Shown piece after piece: positions 8,891-16,886 of a stretch of 64,000 nt of DNA. The translations under genes and the position numbers were made by a program. The stretch covers positions 62,786,213 to 62,850,212 of the forward strand of contig CM039464.1 in the NCBI GenBank assembly GCA_022414725.1, read 5' to 3'. The notes beneath the pieces were generated by a model. The model had not been told where the DNA came from and ran no database searches. It worked only from the letters and a program-made list of their open reading frames with translations. The stretch comes from Microglena sp. YARC (taxonomy: Eukaryota; Chlorophyta; Chlorophyceae; Chlamydomonadales; Chlamydomonadaceae). Position 1 is the first letter of the stretch; each line of letters begins with the position of its first letter.

Positions 8891-10478
8891 AGGGGGCAGT
8901 GGGTTGAGCAGAAAACCTGGACAGGTAGCTCACAGCAAAAGAAATATCAGGCCTTGTGCAGGTAGCCAGGTACAGCAAAGCCCCCACAAGAGAGAGGTAC
9001 TGGCTATTAGAGGCCAGAGGTTCTCCAGGAGGATCAGTGACAGTGCACTTGGCCATGGGAACTGAAAACTTGGGTTTGGTAGCAGCAGTGAGACCAAACT
9101 GCTCCACCAGCTCAACAATGTAGGAGTGCTGGGAGAGGTTGATCTTAACACACCTGCCGTCAGAATCAAGTGTACAAGTCATGTCCAATGAAAGGAACTG
9201 GACAGGTACACCCATTTCCTTGACTTCCCACCCAGCTGCTTCCATAGCCTCGATCAGCAAGGCATACCTATGCAGCTCACTAAAAGCACAGATGAAGTCA
9301 TCCACATAGGTCAGGACATAGCTCCACCCACCAGTAGAATCCCTCCTGAAATACAGAGCAGGTTCAGCTTTGCACATGGTAAAACCGTGGGCAACCAAAA
9401 CCTGCTTTACATCTTTGCTCCAAGCCCTGGGTGCCTGCTTCAAACCATAAAGAGATTTAATCAGCTTGCACACAAGGGGAACATTGTCAGGACCAAGTTC
9501 ATGAAAGCCCTGAGGCTGGTAACAGAACAGGTCCAGACCAGGTTCCAGCTTGGCATTCAAGAATGCAGTCTTGATGTCCAGCTGCCTCACAAACATCTTC
9601 CTATGAGTGATGGCAGCAAGGAGCACACGAAGACCTGCTTTAGAGGAGACGGGGGCATATACATCATGGTAGTCCAGCCCAGGACGTTGCAGAAAACCAC
9701 GAACTACAAAACGAGCTTTAAAACGCAAAGAACCATCAGACCCATGTTTCTTGACAAATAACCATCTGCCAGATAGAATCCTCTGCCTAGGAGGCTGTGG
9801 AGTGAGGACCCAAGTGCCATGAGCATGGAGGGAGGCCATCTCATCCTTCATAGCCTGCAGCCAGAGATCTCTGTCAGGGTTGGTAGGTAACATTGCAGCT
9901 TTATAAGAGAGTTCAGTAGAGGTAGAAATAAAAGCCCCCACGTACAAGCAGTGTACTTGTACATGGGCAGCGGGGATATCAGCAGTATCAGCAGTAACCG
10001 GTAATAAAGCCCCCAGCGCAGCACTCATGCGTGGTTGAACAAGGCCGGCCTCCTTTGCCTCTAAATCGTCGAAGCCTGGGTACACTGGAACACCCCAGCC
10101 ATACGCAGTATCTGACCCGGACCAGTGTTCGAGGTCATCACTCACATCATCTGTGACGGCTAAATCGTCGCAATGCCTGGTCCGGTATAAACCACCAGGT
10201 ATAGCAGGGGGTGAAGTGATCAACAACTCCCGCGAGCTATCCGAATAGGTGGACGGGGGGTGGCGACTAGTGGGCAGTGGACCTGTACTAGGTTCCACTA
10301 TGACCCGAGGCTGTCCTAATCCTACGACTTCACCGACGAAACGTGGCGCAGAGGAAGGCCCGGCGACCCCCTGAGATTCGAATAAATTAGAGCTTGAAGG
10401 AACATCAGACTCCCCCTGGCCCAATGCCGCCGCACGCGATACAGCACCATCATTACCTGGCCTGGGACGCATCGTCAT
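8793..10478 (-). CDS. Copia reverse transcriptase (pol middle part)
   Basis: The protein opens with a low-complexity linker (residues 1-200) and then the copia RT. Motifs are WLQAMKDEM, GRWLFVKKHGSDG, KARFVVRGF, VRQLDIKTAFLNAKL, SLYGLKQAPRAWSKD, the catalytic VLTYVDDFICAF and the thumb/connection blocks ending in LATCTRPDISFAVSYLSRF. The YVDD box and DIKTAFLN are intact. The frame continues open upstream of the listed ATG to about 10590, where it takes over from the integrase frame at a T-run, so the ATG at 10478 is not a true start. Downstream it loses the frame to RNase H near 8900. Confidence 0.95.
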   Translation of the reverse strand: MTMRPRPGNDGAVSRAAALGQGESDVPSSSNLFESQGVAGPSSAPRFVGEVVGLGQPRVIVEPSTGPLPTSRHPPSTYSDSSRELLITSPPAIPGGLYRTRHCDDLAVTDDVSDDLEHWSGSDTAYGWGVPVYPGFDDLEAKEAGLVQPRMSAALGALLPVTADTADIPAAHVQVHCLYVGAFISTSTELSYKAAMLPTNPDRDLWLQAMKDEMASLHAHGTWVLTPQPPRQRILSGRWLFVKKHGSDGSLRFKARFVVRGFLQRPGLDYHDVYAPVSSKAGLRVLLAAITHRKMFVRQLDIKTAFLNAKLEPGLDLFCYQPQGFHELGPDNVPLVCKLIKSLYGLKQAPRAWSKDVKQVLVAHGFTMCKAEPALYFRRDSTGGWSYVLTYVDDFICAFSELHRYALLIEAMEAAGWEVKEMGVPVQFLSLDMTCTLDSDGRCVKINLSQHSYIVELVEQFGLTAATKPKFSVPMAKCTVTDPPGEPLASNSQYLSLVGALLYLATCTRPDISFAVSYLSRFSAQPTAPCGCSQALAFVFERTFPSGPHLHSQPWFLFYCL

Positions 10479-11788
10479 CCCATGACCAGTAAAGCGGTCA
10501 ACAATCGGGGTTGGTAAAGGGCCCAGGACATTGTCAGTAGTATCAAGCCCTTTACCGATGATAGCGGCAGGGGTGCGAGAAAAATACTGAAAAATACATC
10601 ATAGGGAAAGAGCCCAGGGATACAGTTATAGCTAAACTGTTCATAGAAGAGCACATCACGACTCTCTACCACCTGGCGCAACTTCGGAACCCAAACAAAA
10701 TAACCCTTACTCACCAGAGAATACCCAACCAGTCTACCAGATAACGCCCTTTCGTCAAGCTTATTGCGCTTCTTCCCATTCACTAAGGTAACATAGCATG
10801 GGCACCCGAACACGCGCAATAACGATACATCAGGTAGAACCCCAAAGAACAACTCATAAGGAGTCTTGTCACCCTGATTAGGCAGCCGGTTGCGTAGGTA
10901 ACACGCGGCGAGGAAGGCATAGGGCCAGAAGGACTTAGTGAGTTTAGACTCCAAGTGAATGCTCCTAGCTACGTTCTGAAGGACCCCATTGTACCGTTCC
11001 ACAGTCGCATTCTGCTGAGCAGTGTAAGCCATGGACAATTCATGCACAGCACCAACCGATTCTAACCAATCCTCGAACCACTTCACTATAAATTCCTTAG
11101 CCCTGTCAGACCTAAGACACTTGAAAACAAATCCATGCAGCTGAGTCATCCATCTGAGGATGGTAGTTTGAACTGCTAAGGGAGCTTCATCCCTGGTTCT
11201 CAAGCACAAGACCTCAGCATAGCCAGAGTATTGGTCAGTGAGACACAGAACATAAAACTCCCCACGCAAGCCCCTAATATTAAATGGCCCCATGATGTCC
11301 AAGTGAAGGCGTTGTAATGGGGCACGGATCCTAGTTTTGCTTTCTTTAGGAAAAGGGATACGTTTTCCCTTTGCCTTCTGACAAGCATCACATGGGATCT
11401 TAGACAGTCTTTGCACCTGTTGGAGAGTGAGGGGTAAGTTCTGAACCAAACCCTTCCTTACAAGGTTGTGCATGGCATCATAGCCAGGGTGACCCAGCCG
11501 CCTATGCCACAACCATTCAGGAGTGGTAGGGATCACAACTCCACCATCCTCATCAACATCAAGAGCAAAAGCTGGATAATCTTCAGCACCATACAAACGG
11601 CCACGAGGGGTGTGACAAGGCCTACATGCAAACTTGTACACACCATCACTGGAGGCAGGGAAAGACCACAGAACAGAAGAGCCCTGTGTGGCAGTACAAC
11701 TAAGACTATCAAAAGAAATCTTGCAGTTGTGAGCATGGGCAACAGCATTTACTGACATGAGGTTCACCGGACAGTGTGGGATGTACAT
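10475..11788 (-). CDS. Copia integrase with GAG-pre-integrase domain
   Basis: The order is a short protease-end segment (HCPVNLMSVNAVAHAHN), the HHCC zinc module (LWHRRLGHPGYDAMHNLV then CDACQKAKG), and the integrase core with LHLDIMGPF, CLRSDRAKEF and QQNATVERYNG carrying the D, D and E residues. A C-terminal domain follows with LRVFGCPCYVTL and RLVGYS. Integrase inserts the cDNA into the genome. The reading frame begins at the LINE insertion point: the first codons MYIP come from the duplicated target. The final ~40 codons (after about 10595) are a frameshift artefact; homology continues in the RT frame. Confidence 0.95.
   Translation of the reverse strand: MYIPHCPVNLMSVNAVAHAHNCKISFDSLSCTATQGSSVLWSFPASSDGVYKFACRPCHTPRGRLYGAEDYPAFALDVDEDGGVVIPTTPEWLWHRRLGHPGYDAMHNLVRKGLVQNLPLTLQQVQRLSKIPCDACQKAKGKRIPFPKESKTRIRAPLQRLHLDIMGPFNIRGLRGEFYVLCLTDQYSGYAEVLCLRTRDEAPLAVQTTILRWMTQLHGFVFKCLRSDRAKEFIVKWFEDWLESVGAVHELSMAYTAQQNATVERYNGVLQNVARSIHLESKLTKSFWPYAFLAACYLRNRLPNQGDKTPYELFFGVLPDVSLLRVFGCPCYVTLVNGKKRNKLDERALSGRLVGYSLVSKGYFVWVPKLRQVVESRDVLFYEQFSYNCIPGLFPYDVFFSIFLAPLPLSSVKGLILLTMSWALYQPRLLTALLVMG
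11781..11785. repeat. LINE target-site duplication, left copy
   Basis: ATGTA here matches ATGTA at 16618-16622. Joining the two flanks across it restores the copia protease-to-integrase reading (TNVLYIP followed by HCPVNL). The length could be 5 bp or slightly more because the LINE tail also consists of ATGTA-like units. Confidence 0.8.
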
Positions 11789-12057
11789 TACATTACATTA
11801 CATGTTCAAGTCTACTTGACACCGCGAGGGTGTATGAGACTCTGTGCTTTAAACAAAAAGAAAAAGCACCCACAAAGCAAAAAACCCCATTACATCAGGG
11901 GTGTGTCGAGGACAAACAAACCAAACTCCCAACCACCGTTTTGGTGGCGTAGGTATTAAACCCCTTAGAGCAGGACCCAGATCTCAACCACTTACAGTGG
12001 CGGAGGTAAGAAGCTAACAAATGAGAAGTCTCAAGAAGAAAAAAAAGGGATAATAAA
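11786..12057 (-). other. LINE 3' UTR and pentanucleotide tail
   Basis: Noncoding sequence between the ORF2 stop and the insertion site. It ends (minus strand) in ATGTAATGTAATGTAATG, a microsatellite-like 3' tail such as several LINE clades use for priming. Confidence 0.8.
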
Positions 12058-15000
12058 TTACGGTGCCACTAAGCAGTCCAGGGCTTCCTGTCTTGCTCTT
12101 CTACAAGTAGAAAGATAGTCGGCTAGGTTGCTCCAAAAAGACTTAGTGCCATTTCCATTCATAAAGGTTCTGAATGTGGAATCGCAGAATTCCACATTCC
12201 ATACGGTTAAGTCGGTATCCTCATGGACATGCCTATAAATATCTGTAAACAGATTCTGGTAGCGGAGGCGAATATCATTATAAAAAGGGCACTCAAACAT
12301 ATGCATTTCATCCTCAGTTTTTTGGAACCCACACATTTGACAGTGTCTCATTGAGCGAGGGATGTGTGCTCTATCCACCACCCTCATTCTTTCTGTGTTC
12401 AGCCAATGGGAACCCATTCTAAACTGTGCTAGAGAACGAATCTGATCCTGCTTATGTAAGGCGGATGTAAAGGGAATCAAGCCATTCTCATCATTGCTGT
12501 TGGCTGCGAACCATTTTTGGTATCGGAGGCGTTTAAAGCCAACCCTTCTCTCATCAGGGATGTCTCTAACTGCATTGGTGTCACTTGGGTACTTAAACCT
12601 CCATGACTCAAAAACTTCAGACATAATACCTTCGACATCGACAGCCTCCAAAATGTTGATGTTTTTACTGGATCCTAGCTTGTGGAGAGCACAACGCAAG
12701 TCATGAACCCAGCCAGTGTTGGAGTCAAAAGATTCCTCAAGAGCCATTCTAATGAGATCCTCAGGTTCTTTATGTATGGTCTTGTTCCAGAAGCGCAAAG
12801 CTTGTTTAAGCCAAGCAAAACACAACGGGGTTCTACCCAGCTCTTCCATGATAATATTAGATGTAGTAGATTGGCAAACACCCAACATTTGTTTAAGTAT
12901 ACCTCTATGCCATTTCTCACAAGCATGGTCATTTGAGATAAGTGTGTTGTTCAGAATAGAAGGAGCCCACACCTCACAGCCAAAATTCAGGATAGGTTGT
13001 ACAAGAGAATCAAACAGGTGGGTGAGAATATCAATATTGTATATCTCCATAGTATGGCATCGCCTACGAAGCATGTGGTGTGCCTTTTGGGCCTTAGTGA
13101 GCATCCTAGAAAAAGCAGCTTTTGCACGATTGCTTGAGTCACCATCCACAAAGAGGGATCCCAAGTAGATAAAAGATAACTTTGTAGAAAGTTGTGCTCC
13201 ATCATAGACAAATCTGTAATCAGGATCCATGCGGGCCTCATCACATAATTGTTTGTTGAAAACGACAATCTCAGTTTTCTTTATATTCACAGCCATCTTA
13301 GTAGCCTCGCAGAAATCTCTCAGGCAGTCAAGCATCGCTTGCATATCTGCCGGGGATTCTGCCATTATAGCTAGGTCATCAGCATAAAGTAACAGTTGCA
13401 GAATCTTTCCCCTAAGCTCAGCCCCTACATTTGGGAGCTTGGATTGGAGGAACGATTCAATTCTATCAATGAACAGACCGAATAGGAGTGGGGATAGGGG
13501 GTCTCCTTGTTTAACTCCTACAAGGGATGGAAAGGAGGATCCAATGTCCCCATGTAGGCGAACTTGGAAAACAACATGATTATACATGGACTTCAGAATA
13601 CTGAGATAGGGGTCCTTGACTCCTAGCCTTGCTAAGCAATCCCATAGCAAGTCTCTGTTGACCCAATCATAAGCCTTCTTGAAATCAACAAAAGCCACAA
13701 AGAGTGGTTTTTTCTTTTCTCTATATTTATCTACAATATGGTTAAGAATGAATGATGCATCTGCAGTACCCCTACCACTTCTAAATCCATATTGGCCAGC
13801 GGCTCTGAGGTTGAATTCTTCTGACCAATCATCTAGTCTACGTAGCATGCAAAGGGAGAAGATCTTTCCTATGGAGTTGCTCACCGCAAGACCTCGATAG
13901 TTGTCCTTGTCATACACACTGCCTTTGGATTTGGGTACGGGTACCAAGGCAGCTGCAGCCCATTGGCTAGGGTAAGAAGTCTTCCAGATGAGATTAAACA
14001 GGTTAGTCATAGCTTGTACAAATCGGGAGTTGGCCTCATGGGAAGCAAATCTGTACCATTCTGCAGGGATACCATCTACCCCGGGGGAGGAGTTTTTCCG
14101 TAGGGATTGGAGAACAGAAAACACCTCCTGGGTGGTAAAGTCTTGACATAACCATGTTGGTGCGGCCTCTATCTGAGGTCCATCAGCTTGAGGGACAAAG
14201 TCCCTAGCATCCAGACTTGGATCAATACCTACTTGCACATCGAAGAGGTCTGCAAAATAATCAGTCCAATCATGAATTGTGATATCTGCCGTAGTGGCCT
14301 TGTTAGGCTCACGCACGTCTTTCCAAAAACTTTTCGGATTATGCCGAAGATTCGTATGAAGGTTCTCCATGCGTGTTTCTAGCCACTTCCTCTTCTTTCT
14401 TCTGAGAATCCTCTTGTACTCCTTGTGCATAGAACCAGCCAAGTCAGAGCTAGAGCCATGTTGATGTTCTGCTTGGCTTGCTGCCTGTCTAGCACGATTG
14501 CATTCATCATCATACCATGCGTTCACGGGCCCGTGCTTACGCTTAGCTACAGGTTTGTGACATGGTGTGCATTTGCTTATGGCTAGTTCAATAGCACTAG
14601 CAATCCCCTTCTCTGAATCTTCCATAGATGAGCTATGGAGTGCATTGTCAAGTAATCGGTTAACGTCTGGATCACGCTTAATTGTGTGTGCATACATCTG
14701 GACATAGTTGTCTTTCCATTTCAGTTTGGGCGAAGGTTTACCACCAGCAGGTGTACTAATAGTACCTTGAGAAGGCCTAAGGGCAGCATCTGGTATGTGG
14801 AGTGTGATAGGCATGTGGTCAAACTTTCCACCCCCGGGCCTGAGAGGGCAGTCATGCTTGGGAGCCACACTAAACTTGACTCCTGGGGTGTTGAGAAGAC
14901 TAGGGGCGGCTAGCGCATAATCAATGACAGATTTCTTGTCCATGCCATCTGCAAAGAAGGTATGTGCACCTTGCATATCACCTTCTGTTCTACCGTTAAG

Positions 15001-15132
15001 GATGATAAGACCAGTTACTACACATAGCTGGAGTAGGGCCCCCCCAATCGATTGGGGGAACTGTGTCCATGCTACACCTCGGTTGAATGGTTTGGTTGGG
15101 GGCTGTACTACTGGTTTGGGATACTGGTTCAT
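12058..15132 (-). CDS. LINE ORF2: endonuclease C-term, reverse transcriptase, zinc finger
   Basis: This is an open frame of 1024 codons. Residues 1-115 hold the end of the APE endonuclease, with SVIDYAL and the closing DHMPITLHI. The RT spans about residues 330-620 with SSPGVDGIPAEWYR, VPVPKSKGS, NYRGLAVSNSIGKIFS, QYGFRSGRGTADASF, FVDFKKAYDWVN, GVKQGDPLSPLLFGLFID and the catalytic LLLYADDLAIMAES. The thumb follows. Near residue 935 is a cysteine/histidine cluster (HCQMCG..EDEMHMFECPF) typical of LINE C-termini. The first ATG is not the true start: the protein continues from the N-terminal endonuclease part, which lies upstream beyond a compensating pair of frameshifts. RT and zinc regions are uninterrupted. 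Confidence 0.95.
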   Translation of the reverse strand: MNQYPKPVVQPPTKPFNRGVAWTQFPQSIGGALLQLCVVTGLIILNGRTEGDMQGAHTFFADGMDKKSVIDYALAAPSLLNTPGVKFSVAPKHDCPLRPGGGKFDHMPITLHIPDAALRPSQGTISTPAGGKPSPKLKWKDNYVQMYAHTIKRDPDVNRLLDNALHSSSMEDSEKGIASAIELAISKCTPCHKPVAKRKHGPVNAWYDDECNRARQAASQAEHQHGSSSDLAGSMHKEYKRILRRKKRKWLETRMENLHTNLRHNPKSFWKDVREPNKATTADITIHDWTDYFADLFDVQVGIDPSLDARDFVPQADGPQIEAAPTWLCQDFTTQEVFSVLQSLRKNSSPGVDGIPAEWYRFASHEANSRFVQAMTNLFNLIWKTSYPSQWAAAALVPVPKSKGSVYDKDNYRGLAVSNSIGKIFSLCMLRRLDDWSEEFNLRAAGQYGFRSGRGTADASFILNHIVDKYREKKKPLFVAFVDFKKAYDWVNRDLLWDCLARLGVKDPYLSILKSMYNHVVFQVRLHGDIGSSFPSLVGVKQGDPLSPLLFGLFIDRIESFLQSKLPNVGAELRGKILQLLLYADDLAIMAESPADMQAMLDCLRDFCEATKMAVNIKKTEIVVFNKQLCDEARMDPDYRFVYDGAQLSTKLSFIYLGSLFVDGDSSNRAKAAFSRMLTKAQKAHHMLRRRCHTMEIYNIDILTHLFDSLVQPILNFGCEVWAPSILNNTLISNDHACEKWHRGILKQMLGVCQSTTSNIIMEELGRTPLCFAWLKQALRFWNKTIHKEPEDLIRMALEESFDSNTGWVHDLRCALHKLGSSKNINILEAVDVEGIMSEVFESWRFKYPSDTNAVRDIPDERRVGFKRLRYQKWFAANSNDENGLIPFTSALHKQDQIRSLAQFRMGSHWLNTERMRVVDRAHIPRSMRHCQMCGFQKTEDEMHMFECPFYNDIRLRYQNLFTDIYRHVHEDTDLTVWNVEFCDSTFRTFMNGNGTKSFWSNLADYLSTCRRARQEALDCLVAP

Positions 15133-15628
15133 CTCCTAACTCGGTATCATCATTGTCCACACCAAGACCAACCCGAGCGTTGAAGTCACCCATCACCACA
15201 ACGTTGCCTTTTTCCTGGAAGTTCCCAATGATTTTACCTAGAGTGAGGAAGTGGTCCTCTATACTAATGCAGTCGTCACCATGTTTGTAGTATGAGCTGT
15301 TAGCATGTGGGATATAGCACACACCAATGTGTGTTCCATGTATGCGAATCCATGCCATGCCTAATTCAGGTGCCTCATGGACTAAAGTAGCATTTAGGCA
15401 AGTGCGGACATAGATAGCGACCCCCCATCCTTGCTCAACTTGGGGCGAGGGGCACAAGAAAGGCATTTGAAACCTGGAATGTGGGGGGTGTCTAGCTGGC
15501 CACGCACCCCTATGTGTGAAAACAATAAAATGTCGTGTTTTCTCACCACTTTCATTGCTGCACCGCAGCTGCTCAGAACACTGAGTTGTCCTCTGATGTT
15601 CCATGCAAGGCACCTTAGTCCACTTCAT
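14996..15628 (-). CDS. LINE ORF2 N-terminal APE endonuclease (frame-broken)
   Basis: The APE-type endonuclease that nicks target DNA is spread over two frames. The N-terminal strand LRCLAWNIRGQ lies in the frame of ORF1, just after its UGA stop (15627-15625). Near 15420, at a run of six G, homology moves into this ORF: GWGVAIYVRTCLNATL, AWIRIHGTHIGVCYIP and the GNVVVMGDFNARVG motif. Near 15060-15130 it moves back to the frame of the main ORF2. The two shifts compensate, so one insertion and one deletion explain both. The ATG at 15628 overlaps the ORF1 stop as ATGA, but the first ~65 codons read from it are not the conserved protein. Confidence 0.85.
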   Translation of the reverse strand: MKWTKVPCMEHQRTTQCSEQLRCSNESGEKTRHFIVFTHRGAWPARHPPHSRFQMPFLCPSPQVEQGWGVAIYVRTCLNATLVHEAPELGMAWIRIHGTHIGVCYIPHANSSYYKHGDDCISIEDHFLTLGKIIGNFQEKGNVVVMGDFNARVGLGVDNDDTELGDEPVSQTSSTAPNQTIQPRCSMDTVPPIDWGGPTPAMCSNWSYHP

Positions 15629-16398
15629 GCATCAGTCGATGAGACACCTGAAGGGGGAGCCTTGTCCCGCACCTTCAGGAGTCCTCTATTGAACGAAACC
15701 CACTTAGAGGGGTCCCTCTTAGCTTCCAGAAACGCTGGAAGGTGTTCCTTGTGCAGCTTCAGCTCCTCAGGAGACAAGAAATCCAGAGCTGCTATTCCGC
15801 TATCCTTGAGGAACCTTCGGTTCCTCACAATGGAGGAAGCATCGAAGCTGGAGGATACTGTGATTAGGGCAAGGCGGGGTCGTGAGGGATCCACCTTGCC
15901 TCCCATGCGTCGAGCGGACACAATAGTAAACTCTGCCTTGTCTTGCTCCTTCTGGGCGTAGGTGTTGTTGGCTTCTAAAGCCTGGGTGAGCTTAGACTTT
16001 ACAGCCACCGCTAGCTGCCTGTCGTTCTCGTTGGGATCTTCAGGGATGCCTGAGATCCTGAATTGCATGTCGTAACCTGCTTGGTCTGGGGGGGCTGAGC
16101 CCGGTCGCTGTATGAGTGGCCGACTCCATGCAGATTCTTTTCCCCCTGCTGGGGGCACCACCGGCCGATCCTTGATAGCAGCTTCCAGGGCGGAAATGCG
16201 CTTCTCCTGGGATACTATCGTATCCCTCTGGGCGTTCAGAGTGGCCTCTATGTTTGCGATCTTATTGGTCTGTTTCTGAACGGTTTCCCGCATCTCACTC
16301 AAAAGTCCTTCCACCGACTTCAATGTTTGATGCGACTCTTTTTTAATCGAGTCGAACGATTTGTCCAGTGTGGGTTTAAGCGTTGTAGCGTACCACAT
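15625..16398 (-). CDS. LINE ORF1, coiled-coil RNA-binding protein, 257 aa
   Basis: Residues about 10-80 form a heptad-patterned coiled coil (SFDSIKKESHQTLKSVEGLL through SQEKRISALEAAI). After a proline-rich linker, residues 110-215 look like the RRM-type domain of L1 ORF1p-like proteins (DMQFRISGIPE, ...FTIVSARRMG, RPRLALITVSS, IVRNRRFLKDSG). In L1-type elements this protein trimerises on the RNA. The stop is TGA at 15627-15625. An upstream ATG (MSIDPGSPG...) is in another frame before a run of seven C, so the natural N-terminus may be longer with an indel. Confidence 0.85.
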   Translation of the reverse strand: MWYATTLKPTLDKSFDSIKKESHQTLKSVEGLLSEMRETVQKQTNKIANIEATLNAQRDTIVSQEKRISALEAAIKDRPVVPPAGGKESAWSRPLIQRPGSAPPDQAGYDMQFRISGIPEDPNENDRQLAVAVKSKLTQALEANNTYAQKEQDKAEFTIVSARRMGGKVDPSRPRLALITVSSSFDASSIVRNRRFLKDSGIAALDFLSPEELKLHKEHLPAFLEAKRDPSKWVSFNRGLLKVRDKAPPSGVSSTDA

Positions 16399-16617
16399 TG
16401 CAAACCACGGGGGGGTGCATTATCCCCGGGTGATCCAGGGTCAATGCTCATGTCTTGCGTCTGACTTCTAGTTATTGTCATAGCTATTCGCACAGGTTTA
16501 GTTGGGAGAGCAGCGAGTTATTGGGTGCCGGGTGACAGGTGCAATTTGAAAGTTGCGAGTTTGGGTATGCGATGCGATGTGTGTGTGAAAAGCAATGTGA
16601 AAGTTGCGAGTTTGGGT

Positions 16618-16622
16618 ATGTA
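16618..16622. repeat. LINE target-site duplication, right copy
   Basis: ATGTA, the partner of 11781-11785, next to the LINE 5' end. Confidence 0.8.
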
Positions 16623-16886
16623 GAGAACATTGGTTAAAGTGATTGGTGTTGGTAACCAATCACTACCTAACACAATAGAACCCTGACCCACAGACCGTTG
16701 AACCACACCATCACCGAATTTAACTGCTGGCCCAGTCTCAGAAGCATGAAACACAGTGAACAAAGACATATCACCTGTGATTGACATCCCAGCTCCAGAA
16801 TCAACATGCCAGACACCCTCAGACAGGCTCGGGCTGCAGACATTTGAAAATTTCGCAGTGCAAGAGAAAAGGACAGAGCGTACCTC
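16618..16886 (-). CDS. Copia aspartic protease, cut by the LINE
   Basis: Directly after the gag UAG and in the same frame comes EVRSVLFSCTAKFSN, then VWHVDSGAGMSITGDMSLF at about 16815-16760. This is the copia protease active site (D-S-G), which cleaves Gag-Pol. The reading proceeds to TNVLYIP at the LINE border (16618) and resumes in the integrase ORF at 11785. There is no ATG before the active site, so expression needs readthrough of the stop or reinitiation. The extra codons to 16518 are LINE leader. Confidence 0.85.

Larger units (their letters stand above)
11786..16617 (-). mobile_element. Full-length LINE with ORF1 and ORF2, nested in copia
   Basis: This is a 4832-bp non-LTR retrotransposon in the minus orientation. 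It has a 5' leader (16399-16617), ORF1 (coiled coil plus RNA-binding-like), ORF2 (APE endonuclease, reverse transcriptase, zinc knuckle), a ~270-bp 3' UTR and a short tandem tail of three ATGTA/TAATG-type units instead of poly-A. The layout resembles L1-like elements of green algae; clade assignment is by motif reading only. A 5-bp target duplication marks it as a normal retrotransposition event. The leader begins with two copies of an AAACTCGCAACTTTCA segment (16549-16615). Confidence 0.95.

Noticed and set aside
9270..9761. 163-codon plus-strand ORF inside the copia RT
   Set aside because: It is a shadow of the conserved minus-strand RT frame.
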